NCBI RefSeq assembly: GCF_001584185.1
Contig: NZ_CP013234.1
Coordinates: forward strand, 496,001 to 560,000
DNA: 64,000 nucleotides
Reading direction: 5' to 3'
DNA from: Collimonas pratensis
GTDB lineage: Bacteria; Pseudomonadota; Gammaproteobacteria; Burkholderiales; Burkholderiaceae_D
In this document: piece after piece, positions 34,666 through 44,263 of the stretch
How positions within the stretch are numbered: the stretch's first letter is position 1
How the letters are laid out: every line of letters begins with the position of its first letter
Notes under the pieces: generated by a model
Told to the model about the DNA's origin: nothing
Seen by the model: only the letters and a program-made list of their open reading frames with translations
Databases searched by the model: none
Program-made: the position numbers and the translations under genes

Positions 34666-35331
34666 ATGAACCGTGCGTTTTTTCCAGTAGTGAAAGCTTT
34701 CTTCATTGCAGTCGTCGCGCTTTCCACTGCTGCTCATGCAGCAGATGAAGCAAAAGCGGCGCCTGCCAAAGCCGATCCAGCCAAGGGCGAAGCACTCTAT
34801 ACGAATGGCGACCCGGCCCGCAACATCACCGCCTGTATCTCTTGCCACGGCGCCGCCGGCGCATCGACCATCAGCGCCAACCCGAAACTGGGCGGCCAGC
34901 ACGAGGCATACATCCACAAGCAGCTGACCAATTTCCAAGGCGCGGACCGCAATAATCCGATCATGTCGCCGCTGGCCAAGCTGCTGACTGACGATGAAAT
35001 GAAAAACATCGCGGCTTACCTGAATGCGCAGCCGGCCAAGCCGGGCGCTGCCAAGGACAAGGATACGCTGGCCCTGGGCAAAAAGATCTATCGCGGCGGC
35101 ATCGCTGAAAAGAGCGTACCGGCCTGTGCCGGCTGCCACAGCCCGAACGGCGCCGGCATTCCAGCCCAGTTCCCACGTATCGGCGGCCAGCACCAGGATT
35201 ATACAGTGACCGAGCTGACTAATTTCCGCAGCGGCGCGCGCAAGAACGGGCCGATGATGACGACGATTGCAAAACGCATGTCGGATGATGAAATCAAGGC
35301 AGTCGCCGACTATATTGCCGGCCTGAAGTAA
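34666..35331 (+). CDS. Cytochrome c4 (diheme)
   Basis: 221 residues with a signal peptide (1-25, ending AAHAAD) and two CxxCH heme sites, [11 protein letters not shown] and [11 protein letters not shown], about 95 residues apart, giving two homologous cytochrome c domains. Distal Met ligands are expected in [12 protein letters not shown] and MTTIAKRM segments. It is a periplasmic electron carrier to terminal oxidases. It sits directly upstream of resB-ccsB, whose products attach its heme. A GCTGGGG / CCCCAGC hairpin at about 34601-34617 lies in its upstream region. Confidence 0.95.
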   Translation: MNRAFFPVVKAFFIAVVALSTAAHAADEAKAAPAKADPAKGEALYTNGDPARNITACISCHGAAGASTISANPKLGGQHEAYIHKQLTNFQGADRNNPIMSPLAKLLTDDEMKNIAAYLNAQPAKPGAAKDKDTLALGKKIYRGGIAEKSVPACAGCHSPNGAGIPAQFPRIGGQHQDYTVTELTNFRSGARKNGPMMTTIAKRMSDDEIKAVADYIAGLK

Positions 35332-35355
35332 TAAAATAACAATAAAAATGCATTC

Positions 35356-35381
35356 AGGGGTGGCCTAGGCCACCCCTTTTT
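35356..35381 (+). terminator. Rho-independent terminator after cytochrome c4
   Basis: AGGGGTGGCC / GGCCACCCCT stem with a minimal TA centre, followed by a T-run. It lies 25 bases after the stop and 22 bases before resB, so resB-ccsB need partial readthrough or their own promoter. Confidence 0.9.
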
Positions 35382-35403
35382 CTTTTCAAAAGACAAACAG
35401 GCT

Positions 35404-37563
35404 ATGAGCACAAGCAATAACGAGATCGCAGGTAACGACATCAATACCGCCGGGATACAGCTGAAAACCAGCCGTCGCTGGCTGGCGGACGCAGTTGAAT
35501 TATTGTCATCGATGCGCTTCGCCATCAGCTTGCTGGCGATTATCGCGGTGGCCGCGGTGATCGGTACCGTGCTCAAGCAAAACGATCCGATGCCGAACTA
35601 CGTCAACCAGTTCGGACCGTTCTGGTTTGAAGTGTTCGGCAAGCTGGGCCTGTATGCGGTGTATTCGTCGTGGTGGTTCTTGCTGATGATGACCGTCCTG
35701 GTGCTCTCGACTTCGCTGTGCATCGCCCGTAATGCGCCGAAGATGCTGAAAGACATGCGCAGTTGGCGTGAAAACGTCCGTGAGCAGTCACTGCGCAATT
35801 TCCATCACAAGGCTGAGTGGATTTCGTCGACAGCGCCGGCGGTGCTGACCGGGCAGCTGGTGGCGCGGATTGCTGCCAAGGGCTACAAGACCAAGCTGGT
35901 GGCCAAGGACAACGCCACCCTGATCACCGCCAAGCAAGGCGCCGCCAACAAATGGGGCTATATTTTTGCCCACAGCGCCATCGTGATCATCTGCATAGGC
36001 GGCTTGCTGGATTCTGACTTGCCAATACGTGCGCAGCAATGGATCTACGGCAAGACGCCGTTCAACGGCAGCGGCATCATTGCCGACATTCCGGCAGAGC
36101 ACCGGCTGGGACTGGGCAATCCGACTTTCCGCGGCAATACCCTGATACCGGAAGGCTCTGCCAGCAGCACCGCCATCATTCCGCAAAAGGATGGGGTGAT
36201 GATCCAGGATCTGCCGTTCACCATCCAGCTGAAGAAATTCATCATCGATTTCTACAGCACCGGCATGCCCAAGTTGTTTGCCAGCGAAGTCGTGATCCGC
36301 GATAACGCCGACGGCCATACTTTCCCAGCCACCATCAAGGTCAACCAGCCCCTGATCTACAAGGGCATCGCGGTGTACCAGTCAAGTTTCGAAGACGGCG
36401 GCAGCAAGCTCAGGCTGACGGCTTATCCGATGAGCGGCGCCGCCGAGACGACTTTCCCGGTGAGCGGCGAAGTCAACGGCAGCACACCTTTAGCGTACAA
36501 CGGTAATAACGACTATACGATTGAATGGTCTGGTTTCCGCCCGTTTAACGTGGAGAATATGGCTCAGTCGGGCGATGACCTGCGCGCCGTGACCAAGTCC
36601 AAAAGCCTCAACCAACGCTTGAGCGACGATTTGAGCAACCATCTCGGCAATGCCGCAAAAAGCGCCGTCAAGAAAGATCTGCGCAATGTCGGCCCGAGCG
36701 TGCAGTACAAGTTGCGCGACAAGACTGGCCAGGCCCGCGAATTCAGCAATTACATGCAGTCGATCAAGGTCGACGATGCCTATGTGTTCCTGGCCGGCGT
36801 GCGCGACACGCCGGATGAAGCGTTCCGCTATCTGCGGATTCCGGCCGACGACGAGGATAGCCTGCAAGAGTGGATGCGCCTGCGCGCCGCGCTGATGAGT
36901 CCAGAGTTGCGCACGGCAGCGGCGCATCGCTACGCGCAGCGCGCCATTCCGGAAAGCCGCGAAGGCATCGCCACCCTGCGCGTGCAGCTGGAACAATCGG
37001 CATTGCGCGGCCTGTCTCTGTTTGCCGGCGACGGCAAAGAGGCCGGCTACATGGCGATCTCCCGGTTCCTGGAACAGGTGCCGCAGCAGGAGCAGGAAAA
37101 GGCCGCGGATATCTTCATGAAGATCCTCAACGGTAGCATGTGGGATCTGTGGCAAGTTGCACGAGAGAAAGATGGATTGAAGGGAATGCCAGCCGACGAA
37201 AAGCATGCGCGCTTCCTGCAGCTGAGCACCAATGCGCTGTCGGATGCAAGCTTCTATAATGCGCCTGTGTATCTGCAGATGACCGGCTTTGACGAAATCA
37301 AGGCCTCGGTATTCCAGGTCACCCGTTCGCCGGGCAAGAAGGTGGTGTACCTGGGCTGCCTGCTGCTGGTGCTGGGCGTATTTTCGATGCTGTACGTGCG
37401 CGAGCGCAGGCTGTGGGTGTGGATCCGTCCCGACAAGGATGCAGAAGGACAGTCGCATGCGCTGATGGCATTGAGTTCGCAGCGCAAGACGCTGGATTTT
37501 GAAAAAGAATTTGACGTATTGAAAACACAATTGATGCAGCCAGAAGCACCGGGCAAAGTCTAG
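35404..37563 (+). CDS. resB: Cytochrome c biogenesis protein ResB (Ccs1)
   Basis: 719 residues. It has about four membrane helices (for example near 36-55, 80-105, 175-195 and 640-660) and a large periplasmic domain between the third and fourth. ResB and CcsA/CcsB form the System II heme export and ligation complex used by many betaproteobacteria. The fourth helix (VVYLGCLLLVLGVFSML) is followed by the conserved RRLWVWI. The ATG at 35404 is the first in-frame start after the terminator. ccsB follows in the same direction. Confidence 0.95.
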   Translation: MSTSNNEIAGNDINTAGIQLKTSRRWLADAVELLSSMRFAISLLAIIAVAAVIGTVLKQNDPMPNYVNQFGPFWFEVFGKLGLYAVYSSWWFLLMMTVLVLSTSLCIARNAPKMLKDMRSWRENVREQSLRNFHHKAEWISSTAPAVLTGQLVARIAAKGYKTKLVAKDNATLITAKQGAANKWGYIFAHSAIVIICIGGLLDSDLPIRAQQWIYGKTPFNGSGIIADIPAEHRLGLGNPTFRGNTLIPEGSASSTAIIPQKDGVMIQDLPFTIQLKKFIIDFYSTGMPKLFASEVVIRDNADGHTFPATIKVNQPLIYKGIAVYQSSFEDGGSKLRLTAYPMSGAAETTFPVSGEVNGSTPLAYNGNNDYTIEWSGFRPFNVENMAQSGDDLRAVTKSKSLNQRLSDDLSNHLGNAAKSAVKKDLRNVGPSVQYKLRDKTGQAREFSNYMQSIKVDDAYVFLAGVRDTPDEAFRYLRIPADDEDSLQEWMRLRAALMSPELRTAAAHRYAQRAIPESREGIATLRVQLEQSALRGLSLFAGDGKEAGYMAISRFLEQVPQQEQEKAADIFMKILNGSMWDLWQVAREKDGLKGMPADEKHARFLQLSTNALSDASFYNAPVYLQMTGFDEIKASVFQVTRSPGKKVVYLGCLLLVLGVFSMLYVRERRLWVWIRPDKDAEGQSHALMALSSQRKTLDFEKEFDVLKTQLMQPEAPGKV

Positions 37564-37648
37564 TGTGGTACTGCGCAGATAAAAAGATGGACGTTCCGCT
37601 GCGATCTTGGGATTTTCCACGCAAGAGCGGAACGATATGGAGAAAATG

Positions 37649-38794
37649 ATGGAACTGACGCAAACGTATTCCCCGCCCGGCAGCTTTTTCAAGCGCCTGT
37701 CCGTGATCGACTGGCTGTTCGCCATCGCACTGGTGGCGGCCTCGCTGTTCGCCCTGAGCCGCTACGGCAGCCACATGGATTACTACGAGAAGGGCGTCCT
37801 GGTGTTGGCCGGCCCGACTTTCGCCTGGCTCGGCTGGCACTGGAAATCGGTACGCTGGCTGATGGCGCTGCTGGCGGTGCTGGCGCTGTCGGCGATCGCC
37901 ATGTATGGCGGCGCGCTCGACATGGCCAACCAGAAGTTCTTCCTCAAATACATGCTCTCCAGCCAGTCGGCGATCCTGTGGATGAGCACCCTGTTTTTCC
38001 TCTCGACCCTGTTCTTCTGGGGCGGCCTGATCACGCGTTCGGATTTCGGCGCTTCGATCGGCTCCAAGCTGTGCTGGGCCGCGGTAGTGATGGGTTTCAC
38101 CGGCATGCTGGTGCGCTGGTATGAGTCCTACCTGATCGGCGCCGACATCGGCCACATCCCGATTTCCAACCTGTACGAGGTGTTCGTGCTGTTCAGCCTG
38201 ATCACCGCGCTGTTCTATCTCTACTACGAACAGCATTACCGCACCCGCCAGCTGGGCGCCTTTGTCTTGCTGGTGATTTCGGCCGCGGTCGGTTTCCTGC
38301 TGTGGTACATGGTGTCGCGCGACGCCGCGGAAATCCAGCCGCTGGTGCCGGCGCTGCAGAGCTGGTGGATGAAAATCCACGTGCCGGCCAACTTCATCGG
38401 CTACGGCACTTTCGCGCTGTCGGCGATGGTGGCGGTGGCCTACCTGCTGAAATCGCATGGCTACCTGGTCGACCGCCTGCCGGCGCTGGAAGTGCTGGAC
38501 GACGTCATGTACAAGGCGATCGCAGTCGGCTTCACTTTCTTCACTATCGCTACCATTCTCGGGGCCTTGTGGGCGGCAGAGGCTTGGGGCGGCTACTGGT
38601 CCTGGGATCCGAAGGAAACCTGGGCGCTGATCGTCTGGCTGAATTACGCGGCCTGGCTGCACATGCGGCTGATGAAGGGCCTGCGCGGCCAGGTCGCGGC
38701 TTGGTGGGCGCTGATTGGCTTGCTGGTGACTACCTTTGCATTCCTCGGCGTGAACATGTTCCTGTCGGGCCTGCATTCTTACGGAGAGCTGTGA
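37649..38794 (+). CDS. ccsB: Cytochrome c biogenesis protein CcsB (CcsA family)
   Basis: 381 residues with about eight membrane helices. The heme-handling Trp-rich motif is WGGYWSWDPKETW (near residues 312-324), with His residues flanking it, as in all CcsA-type heme exporters. With ResB it moves heme across the membrane and ligates it to CxxCH of cytochromes such as the c4 at 34666. Three in-frame ATGs (37637, 37646, 37649) are close together; GGAG at 37639 favours 37649. The HAD gene begins 4 bases after its stop. Confidence 0.95.
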   Translation: MELTQTYSPPGSFFKRLSVIDWLFAIALVAASLFALSRYGSHMDYYEKGVLVLAGPTFAWLGWHWKSVRWLMALLAVLALSAIAMYGGALDMANQKFFLKYMLSSQSAILWMSTLFFLSTLFFWGGLITRSDFGASIGSKLCWAAVVMGFTGMLVRWYESYLIGADIGHIPISNLYEVFVLFSLITALFYLYYEQHYRTRQLGAFVLLVISAAVGFLLWYMVSRDAAEIQPLVPALQSWWMKIHVPANFIGYGTFALSAMVAVAYLLKSHGYLVDRLPALEVLDDVMYKAIAVGFTFFTIATILGALWAAEAWGGYWSWDPKETWALIVWLNYAAWLHMRLMKGLRGQVAAWWALIGLLVTTFAFLGVNMFLSGLHSYGEL

Positions 38795-38798
38795 ACGG

Positions 38799-39470
38799 AT
38801 GACGAAGTCTGCAACAGATGAAAGCAATGCGCCGGTAGAGCTGGTGATTTTCGATTGCGACGGCACCTTGGTCGATAGTGAAACCGTGGCAACCGACGTG
38901 ATGGTGGAATACCTGGCGGAGCTCGGCATGCAGCTCTCGGCCGAAGTGGCGCTGGCCCGCTTCAAGGGCGGCCGCATGGCCGATTGCGTGGCCGAGCTGG
39001 AACAGATGTTCGGCCGCTCCCTGCCGGCCGATTTCACCAAGGTCCTGCGCGACCGCATCGCCCCGGTGCTGCACCAGCGCCTGCAGCCGATCGAAGGCGC
39101 GCTGGAACTGGTGCAGTCGCTCAAGGTGCCGTTCTGCATGGCTTCCAACGGTCCTCTGCATCAAATCAAGGTGTCGCTCAGCGTCACCGGCCTGTGGTCC
39201 TATTTCGAGGGACGCATCTTTAGCGCCTACGACGTCGGTTCCTGGAAGCCGGCGCCGGACTTGTTCCTGCACGCTGCCAGGACCATGGGTGTCGAACCTT
39301 CCCGTTGTGCGGTAGTCGAAGATAGCCTCCCGGGCGTACAGGCTGGCGTTGCCGCCGGCATGCAGGTATTCGCCCTGCAGCCGGAGCAGGTGGAGGCGCA
39401 GCTGCCCAGGCAGGCAACCGTCATTTCCCGGCTGGCGGAGCTACACGACCATATCCGGATTGCCGGATAA
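38799..39470 (+). CDS. HAD-superfamily phosphatase (beta-phosphoglucomutase-like)
   Basis: 223 residues. HAD motif I is IFDCDGTLVDSE (nucleophile and acid Asp), motif II is ASNG, motif III is SWKPAPDLF, and motif IV is VVEDSLPGVQAG. A helical cap of the GPH/beta-PGM class follows motif I. Similarity by eye is to YieH-type 6-phosphogluconate phosphatases and to phosphoglycolate phosphatase-like proteins; the substrate is not certain. It lies 4 bases after ccsB, so it is probably co-transcribed with the cytochrome genes. Confidence 0.85.
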   Translation: MTKSATDESNAPVELVIFDCDGTLVDSETVATDVMVEYLAELGMQLSAEVALARFKGGRMADCVAELEQMFGRSLPADFTKVLRDRIAPVLHQRLQPIEGALELVQSLKVPFCMASNGPLHQIKVSLSVTGLWSYFEGRIFSAYDVGSWKPAPDLFLHAARTMGVEPSRCAVVEDSLPGVQAGVAAGMQVFALQPEQVEAQLPRQATVISRLAELHDHIRIAG

Positions 39471-39543
39471 GCGGTTTTCCTGTTTTCTGTAAGGAATCGG
39501 CTGCTTGTCTGACTAAGCCTTACCTACCTTGCAGGAGTGCCAC

Positions 39544-40524
39544 ATGCCGCTATATCGTCGCCCCAACGGATTCGATCTGCCGTTTGCTTCCGAAATCACG
39601 CCGCAGGAAATATTCGAATCGCGCCGCAGTTTCATCAAGCAGATTGCCATAGGCGCCGCTGGCGCCGGCTCGCTGCTGCAATGGACCGGCGGCGAGGCCT
39701 GGGCGCAAACCGGTGATGGCCAGAAACTGGCGGCCAAGGCCAATCCTGCTTATGTCGTGACGGACAAGGCGACCTCTTTCAAAGACGCCACGACCTATAA
39801 CAATTTCTACGAATTCGGCACCGATAAATCCGATCCGGCCGAGAACGCCGGTAGCTTGAAAACCCGGCCGTGGACGATCGCGATCGAAGGCGAGGTCAAG
39901 AAGCCGCTGACGCTGGATATCGACAGCTTGCTGAAGCTGGCGCCGATGGAAGAGCGCATCTACCGGCTGCGCTGCGTCGAGGGCTGGTCGATGGTGATCC
40001 CCTGGATCGGCTATTCGTTGTCGGCGCTGATCAAGAAAGTCGAGCCGACCTCGAATGCCCGCTATGTGGAGTTCACCACCTTGGCCGATAACCGCCAGAT
40101 GCCGGGCTTGCGGGCGCCGGTGCTGGAATGGCCCTATGTGGAAGGCTTGCGCATGGATGAAGCGATGCATCCGCTGGCCTTGCTCAGCTTCGGCATGTAC
40201 GGCCAGGTCTTGCCGAACCAGAGCGGTGCGCCGGTGCGCATGGTGCTGCCGTGGAAATACGGTTTCAAGTCGGCCAAGTCCATCGTCAAGATCCGCTTCC
40301 TGAAAGATCAGCCGCGGACCGCATGGAATATCGCCGCTGCGCGCGAATATGGTTTCTATTCCAATGTCAATCCGGACGTCGATCATCCACGCTGGTCGCA
40401 AGCCACCGAGCGCCGCATCGGCGAGGACGGCTTCTTCACCAAGAAGCGCAAGACGCTGATGTTCAACGGTTATAACGAGGTTGCTTCGCTGTATTCAGGG
40501 ATGGACCTGAAGAAGTACTTTTAA
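39544..40524 (+). CDS. msrP: Methionine sulfoxide reductase molybdopterin subunit MsrP (YedY)
   Basis: 326 residues, exported folded by Tat: the twin-arginine motif is SRRSFIKQ (about residues 27-34), followed by a hydrophobic stretch to AWA. The molybdenum-coordinating Cys is C144 in [10 protein letters not shown], next to IPWIGYSL of the oxidoreductase molybdopterin domain. MsrP repairs oxidised Met residues in periplasmic proteins, with electrons from MsrQ. AGGAG precedes the ATG at 39544 by 6-7 bases. msrQ starts 17 bases after the stop. Confidence 0.96.
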   Translation: MPLYRRPNGFDLPFASEITPQEIFESRRSFIKQIAIGAAGAGSLLQWTGGEAWAQTGDGQKLAAKANPAYVVTDKATSFKDATTYNNFYEFGTDKSDPAENAGSLKTRPWTIAIEGEVKKPLTLDIDSLLKLAPMEERIYRLRCVEGWSMVIPWIGYSLSALIKKVEPTSNARYVEFTTLADNRQMPGLRAPVLEWPYVEGLRMDEAMHPLALLSFGMYGQVLPNQSGAPVRMVLPWKYGFKSAKSIVKIRFLKDQPRTAWNIAAAREYGFYSNVNPDVDHPRWSQATERRIGEDGFFTKKRKTLMFNGYNEVASLYSGMDLKKYF

Positions 40525-40541
40525 GCCAGGGAAACTCACGC

Positions 40542-41210
40542 ATGTTCAATCCCACTCCCAGGCAATTCAAAGTCATCAGAGCTTTGCTGTTCGTGTCGGC
40601 TTTGCTGCCCGCGCTGCGTTTGCTGGTGGCTGGCTTCACTGGCGGGCTGGGCGCCAATCCGATCGAATTCATCACCCGCAGCAGCGGCGACTGGACGCTT
40701 TATTTTCTCTGCATCGCGTTAGCGGTAACGCCGCTGCGACGCTTGAGCGGCTGGAACTGGCTGATCAAGCTGCGCCGCATGCTGGGTTTGTTTGCCTTCT
40801 TCTACGCCAGCCTGCATTTCACCACTTTCCTCTGGTTCGATCATTTCTTCGATCTGGGCGAGATGTTCAAGGATGTCGTCAAGCGGCCGTTCATCACGGT
40901 CGGCTTTATCGCCTTCGTGCTGTTGCTGCCGCTGGCGCTGACCAGCACCAACGGCATGATCCGCCGCCTCGGCGGCAAACGCTGGCAGTGGTTGCATCGC
41001 AGCGTGTACGCGGTGGCGCTGCTGGGAATCCTGCATTTCTGGTGGATGCGCGCCGGCAAGCATAATTTCGAAAAGCCGATCCTGTTCGGCACGATCATCG
41101 CCGGGCTGCTGCTGGTGCGTGTCTATTTTGCCTGGCGCAATCGCAGCGCCGGAGTAAGCCAAGCGCGCGCCAAGGTTCAGAAACGCCAGGTCACGCCGAC
41201 ACCGACCTGA
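40542..41210 (+). CDS. msrQ: Heme-binding membrane subunit MsrQ (YedZ)
   Basis: 222 residues with about six membrane helices and His residues for heme b (ASLHFTTFLWF, WLHRSVYAVALLGILHFWWM). It passes quinone-pool electrons to MsrP. The ribosome site is AGGGAAA. The last 34 bases overlap, tail to tail, the minus-strand outer-membrane gene ending at 41177. Confidence 0.95.
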   Translation: MFNPTPRQFKVIRALLFVSALLPALRLLVAGFTGGLGANPIEFITRSSGDWTLYFLCIALAVTPLRRLSGWNWLIKLRRMLGLFAFFYASLHFTTFLWFDHFFDLGEMFKDVVKRPFITVGFIAFVLLLPLALTSTNGMIRRLGGKRWQWLHRSVYAVALLGILHFWWMRAGKHNFEKPILFGTIIAGLLLVRVYFAWRNRSAGVSQARAKVQKRQVTPTPT

Positions 41211-41968
41211 CGATGGGTCTGGGCAGCGCAAGCGCCGCAGCCGATGCCGAACTTCAGCCCCATGTCGAGATCCAGGTTCGGCGTCGGCGAATAGACAGTC
41301 CCGGTCAGGATATAACCCGGGTTGCTGCTCGAATGCAGATCGCCGCTGGTGTCGCTGGCGCGTTCGGTATTGCTCAGGATGCCGCCATCCAGCACCAGGC
41401 TCCACTTGGGATTCAGTTCGTACAGCGCATAGGCCGATAAACGCCACTGCATCGTGCGGTTGGCTTGCTGATCGCTGGCCAGGCGATAGCGGTTGTAATA
41501 GGCGGCCAGGTTGCTGCTGAAAGCCCAGTTGCCGCTTTGGTAGCTGCCGATCAGCGTCAGCGACATGCTGGTGGCGCCACGGCCCAGGCCACGATTCGGA
41601 TCGCCGCTCGGGAACGTGATCTCCGGCTTGATCCCGAGGCTGAAGTCATCATGCTCCAGCACTCGCCACTTCACCCCGACGGCAACGTCATTGATGCCTG
41701 ATGGCTGCGACAGCGTCGCCGGCGGATTGACGTAGATATCGAGATTTTTCAGCAAGCCATAGCTGGCGGTAAAGTTGGCGACATGCGTGTGGACGTCGTT
41801 CTGGCGTAGCCAGTCGGTGTTCAGCTCAAGCTGTGTATTGCCCTTGTCCTGGGTGCCGGTGTCATCGGTCACCAGCGGATGGTTGGCATGGGCGGACTGC
41901 AGCAGAAGACAGGATAAGAAGCTGGATAAAAAACAGGACGAGACAGCGACCAGCGTCAGCCTGTGCAT
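41177..41968 (-). CDS. Outer-membrane beta-barrel protein, phenol-degradation MetA-pathway-like family
   Basis: About 263 residues. A signal peptide (ending SAHANHP) is followed by alternating beta-strand pattern (WAFSSNLAAYYNRY, WSLVLDGGILSNTE) and a C-terminal aromatic residue (GVTWRF) typical of outer-membrane barrels. It resembles the family named after a meta-pathway of phenol degradation, though most members have no proven link to phenol; a channel or transport role is only inferred. A GTG at 42001 overlaps the lysA stop by 4 bases and would add 11 residues by translational coupling. The ATG at 41968 sits closer to the signal peptide. Confidence 0.7.
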   Translation of the reverse strand: MHRLTLVAVSSCFLSSFLSCLLLQSAHANHPLVTDDTGTQDKGNTQLELNTDWLRQNDVHTHVANFTASYGLLKNLDIYVNPPATLSQPSGINDVAVGVKWRVLEHDDFSLGIKPEITFPSGDPNRGLGRGATSMSLTLIGSYQSGNWAFSSNLAAYYNRYRLASDQQANRTMQWRLSAYALYELNPKWSLVLDGGILSNTERASDTSGDLHSSSNPGYILTGTVYSPTPNLDLDMGLKFGIGCGACAAQTHRQVGVGVTWRF

Positions 41969-41997
41969 CGTGGTGCTGTGCTTGGCGGCGCGCAAGT

Positions 41998-43281
41998 TCA
42001 CGCCAGCAGGTTTTCCAGCGCAAACAGATCGGCGGGATTCTCGCGTTGCCGTATCAGATGCGCCTGTCCGCCATCGACCATCACTTCAGCCGCGCGGCCG
42101 CGTGTGTTGTAGTTGGAAGACATGGTCATGCCGTAAGCGCCGGCAGACATCAGCGCTAGCAGATCTCCGGCTTCGATTGCCAGCGAGCGCGAACGCGCCA
42201 GCCAGTCGCCGGATTCGCATACCGGCCCGACCACGTCATACACCTGCTCCGCGCTGCTGCGCCGGGCCACGGTCTGCACGCCGTGCCAGGCCTCATACAT
42301 GGCCGGCCGCATCAAGTCGTTCATGGCAGCATCGACGATGGCGAAATTCTTGGCCTCGGAATGTTTCAGATACTGGATTTCAGTCAGCAGGATACCGGCG
42401 TTGCCGGCAATCGAGCGGCCCGGTTCAAACAGTACCTTGATCGGCGCGCCCTGGTATTTTTCCTGGCGCCAGGCAGTTATGCGGGCAAACAGGCGGCCCA
42501 GGTAGTCGCCGATGGCGACCGGCTTTTCATCGTCGTAGGTGATGCCGATGCCGCCGCCGATGTCGAGGTGATGCAGGTGGATGTCTTCGGCGGCCAGCTG
42601 GTCGACCAGCTCGATCAGCTTGTCGAGTGCTTCCAGCAAGGGCGCATCGTCCAGCAGCTGCGAGCCGATATGGCAATCGATTCCCGCCACCGTGATGTTC
42701 GGCAAGGCGGCGGCAGTGCGGTAGCAGGCCAGTGCGTCCTCGTAGGCCACACCGAACTTGTTTTCCTTGAGGCCGGTGGAAATGTAGGGATGCGTCTTGG
42801 CGTCGACGTTGGGATTGACACGCAGCGAAATGGCGGCGTGCTTGCCCATGGCCGCCGCCACTTCGTTCAGGCGGTGCAGTTCCGGTATCGATTCGATGTT
42901 GAAGCACAGGATGTCATGCGACAGCGCCAGGCGCATTTCTTCACGCGATTTGCCGACACCGGAGAAAATTACTTTGCGGGGATCCCCGCCAGCGGCAATT
43001 ACGCGCAATAATTCGCCACCCGAGACGATATCGAAACCGGAACCTAGACGGTTCAGCAGTTGCAGCACCGCCAGGCTGGAGTTGGATTTCACCGAATAAC
43101 AGATCAGGCTGCTGTCCGGCGCCAGGCTATGTTGCCTACAGGCATCTGCGTAGGCGGAAAAATTCGCCGTTAGCGCAGCCTTGGAGTAGACATAGGTCGG
43201 GCTGCCGAATTGCTGGGCAATCGCGTTCAGGGCGACGTTTTCAGCGTGCAGGATGCCATTTTTGTATGAAAAATACGGCAT
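41998..43281 (-). CDS. lysA: Diaminopimelate decarboxylase
   Basis: 427 residues, starting [20 protein letters not shown]. It is a fold-III PLP enzyme: Lys in [13 protein letters not shown], the HIGSQ segment, [11 protein letters not shown] (phosphate site) and CESGDWLA (partner active-site Cys). It converts meso-diaminopimelate to lysine. It is preceded 12 bases upstream by lptM on the same strand, the usual lptM-lysA pair, with cyaY divergent as in many betaproteobacteria. Confidence 0.98.
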   Translation of the reverse strand: MPYFSYKNGILHAENVALNAIAQQFGSPTYVYSKAALTANFSAYADACRQHSLAPDSSLICYSVKSNSSLAVLQLLNRLGSGFDIVSGGELLRVIAAGGDPRKVIFSGVGKSREEMRLALSHDILCFNIESIPELHRLNEVAAAMGKHAAISLRVNPNVDAKTHPYISTGLKENKFGVAYEDALACYRTAAALPNITVAGIDCHIGSQLLDDAPLLEALDKLIELVDQLAAEDIHLHHLDIGGGIGITYDDEKPVAIGDYLGRLFARITAWRQEKYQGAPIKVLFEPGRSIAGNAGILLTEIQYLKHSEAKNFAIVDAAMNDLMRPAMYEAWHGVQTVARRSSAEQVYDVVGPVCESGDWLARSRSLAIEAGDLLALMSAGAYGMTMSSNYNTRGRAAEVMVDGGQAHLIRQRENPADLFALENLLA

Positions 43282-43293
43282 GGCGGGCTGTGC

Positions 43294-43527
43294 TTATTTG
43301 GCGGTAGGCGCGGTTGGCGTATCCGGGGTTTCCTGCGGGGCCGGGATGACCGGCGCAGGAGTTGTCTTCGGAATAACGTTGGACTGCGTTGGCGCCGGCC
43401 GCACGATCGGCGGCGGCAGCGCCGCCGGCATGAACAGCGGGCCTTTTTGGCCGCAGGCCGTCAAGGTCAGCGGAATGGCGATCAGCGCCAGCGTGGTAGT
43501 GCGCGACAAATCAAAAATGGGCTTCAC
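43294..43527 (-). CDS. lptM: LPS translocon-maturation lipoprotein LptM (YifL-like)
   Basis: 77 residues, a small lipoprotein. The lipobox is LTAC (Cys25) followed by GQKGPL, the LptM signature (C-G-x-K-G-P-L). A Pro-rich unstructured tail ends the protein. In E. coli, LptM helps assembly of the LptD-LptE LPS translocon in the outer membrane. The start is GTG, the only candidate in frame. It is located between cyaY (divergent) and lysA (same strand). Confidence 0.88.
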   Translation of the reverse strand: MKPIFDLSRTTTLALIAIPLTLTACGQKGPLFMPAALPPPIVRPAPTQSNVIPKTTPAPVIPAPQETPDTPTAPTAK

Positions 43528-43568
43528 GGATTAGAATCACAGTTTAACGAAACGGATTGGAGTGTAGC

Positions 43569-43895
43569 ATGACAGAATCAGAATTCCTGGCGGCCGCCGA
43601 GTCGGCCTTGGGCAAGATCGAGATGGCGCTGGAGCGGGCGGCAGACGATACCGATCTGGACGTCGAGTGCAAGCGCAGCGGCAATGTGCTGGAGATCGAA
43701 TTTATCGATAACGGCAGCAAGATCATCGTCAACAGCCAAGCACCTATGCAGGAATTGTGGATCGCGGCGAAATCCGGCGGCTTCCACTATAGGCGCAAGG
43801 GCGATGCATGGCTCAATACGCGCGACGGCTCCGAGTTCTTTGCCGCCTTGTCGGTGATGATCAGCAGCCAGGGTGGAGTGCCAATAACATTGTAA
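43569..43895 (+). CDS. cyaY: Iron-sulfur assembly protein CyaY (bacterial frataxin)
   Basis: 108 residues. The acidic first helix (MTESEFLAAAESALGKIEMA) and DDTDLDVECKRSGNVLEIEF, then QAPMQELWIAAKSGGFHY, match frataxin. It regulates the IscS-IscU machinery and binds iron. GGAG is 6-7 bases before the ATG at 43569. It is divergent from lptM with only 41 bases between the two starts, which must hold both promoters. Confidence 0.96.
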   Translation: MTESEFLAAAESALGKIEMALERAADDTDLDVECKRSGNVLEIEFIDNGSKIIVNSQAPMQELWIAAKSGGFHYRRKGDAWLNTRDGSEFFAALSVMISSQGGVPITL

Positions 43896-44263
43896 ATTTT
43901 CTTGTCGAGGCGGCGAGCCGCAGATTTCCTACCGGTATTTGTCGTAAGATGCGAGTAATGTAATGTTGTTTTGATACGCCGGTTTTGTTCCACGATCTTG
44001 CTTCACAGGGTTCGCAACAAGTCGCGCAAGAATTGCACCAGGGAGTTGCACCAGGGAGTTTGTCCAACGCTTCTCAACTATGAACCCGTTAGGAAATAAG
44101 TTGAACATTTGTGCTGACCGTAGCTGGCGCGCTGCTGCCGTTGTTACGTTCGCCACCGCTTGCAGTGCTCGCACTGCGGCGCGGCGGGCGCCTTGCATCG
44201 CATCCAGCTATGGCCGCCCAAATGCCCAACTTATTCCCTAACGGGTCCTAACGATAGCCACCT
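43896..44263. other. Intergenic region between cyaY and the MORN-repeat gene
   Basis: A 368-base stretch without a protein gene. It contains a possible weak promoter (TTGTCG, 16 bases, TAATGT at 43939-43966), a 13-bp direct duplication (ttgcaccagggag twice, 44033-44058), and the MITE-like element 44082-44248. The element ends 16 bases before the next start codon. Confidence 0.7.
44082..44248. mobile_element. MITE-like non-coding element with 30-bp terminal inverted repeats
   Basis: The left end 44082-44111 and the right end 44219-44248 are inverted copies with 26 of 30 bases matching (core CCCGTTAGG..AATAAGTT). A weaker match (TAGCTGG / CCAGCTA) continues inward. There is no open reading frame inside. 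A CTA occurs on both sides (44078-44080 and 44248-44250), a possible 3-bp target duplication of the IS5-type. The size of 167 bp fits a MITE. Confidence 0.6.

Noticed and set aside
37319..39148. A 609-codon minus-strand frame across resB, ccsB and the HAD gene
   Set aside because: It covers three well-supported plus-strand genes and has no recognisable domain.
43939..43966. Promoter TTGTCG-16-TAATGT for the MORN gene
   Set aside because: Too weak and about 300 bases from the start codon to list as a feature; mentioned only in the description of the gap.
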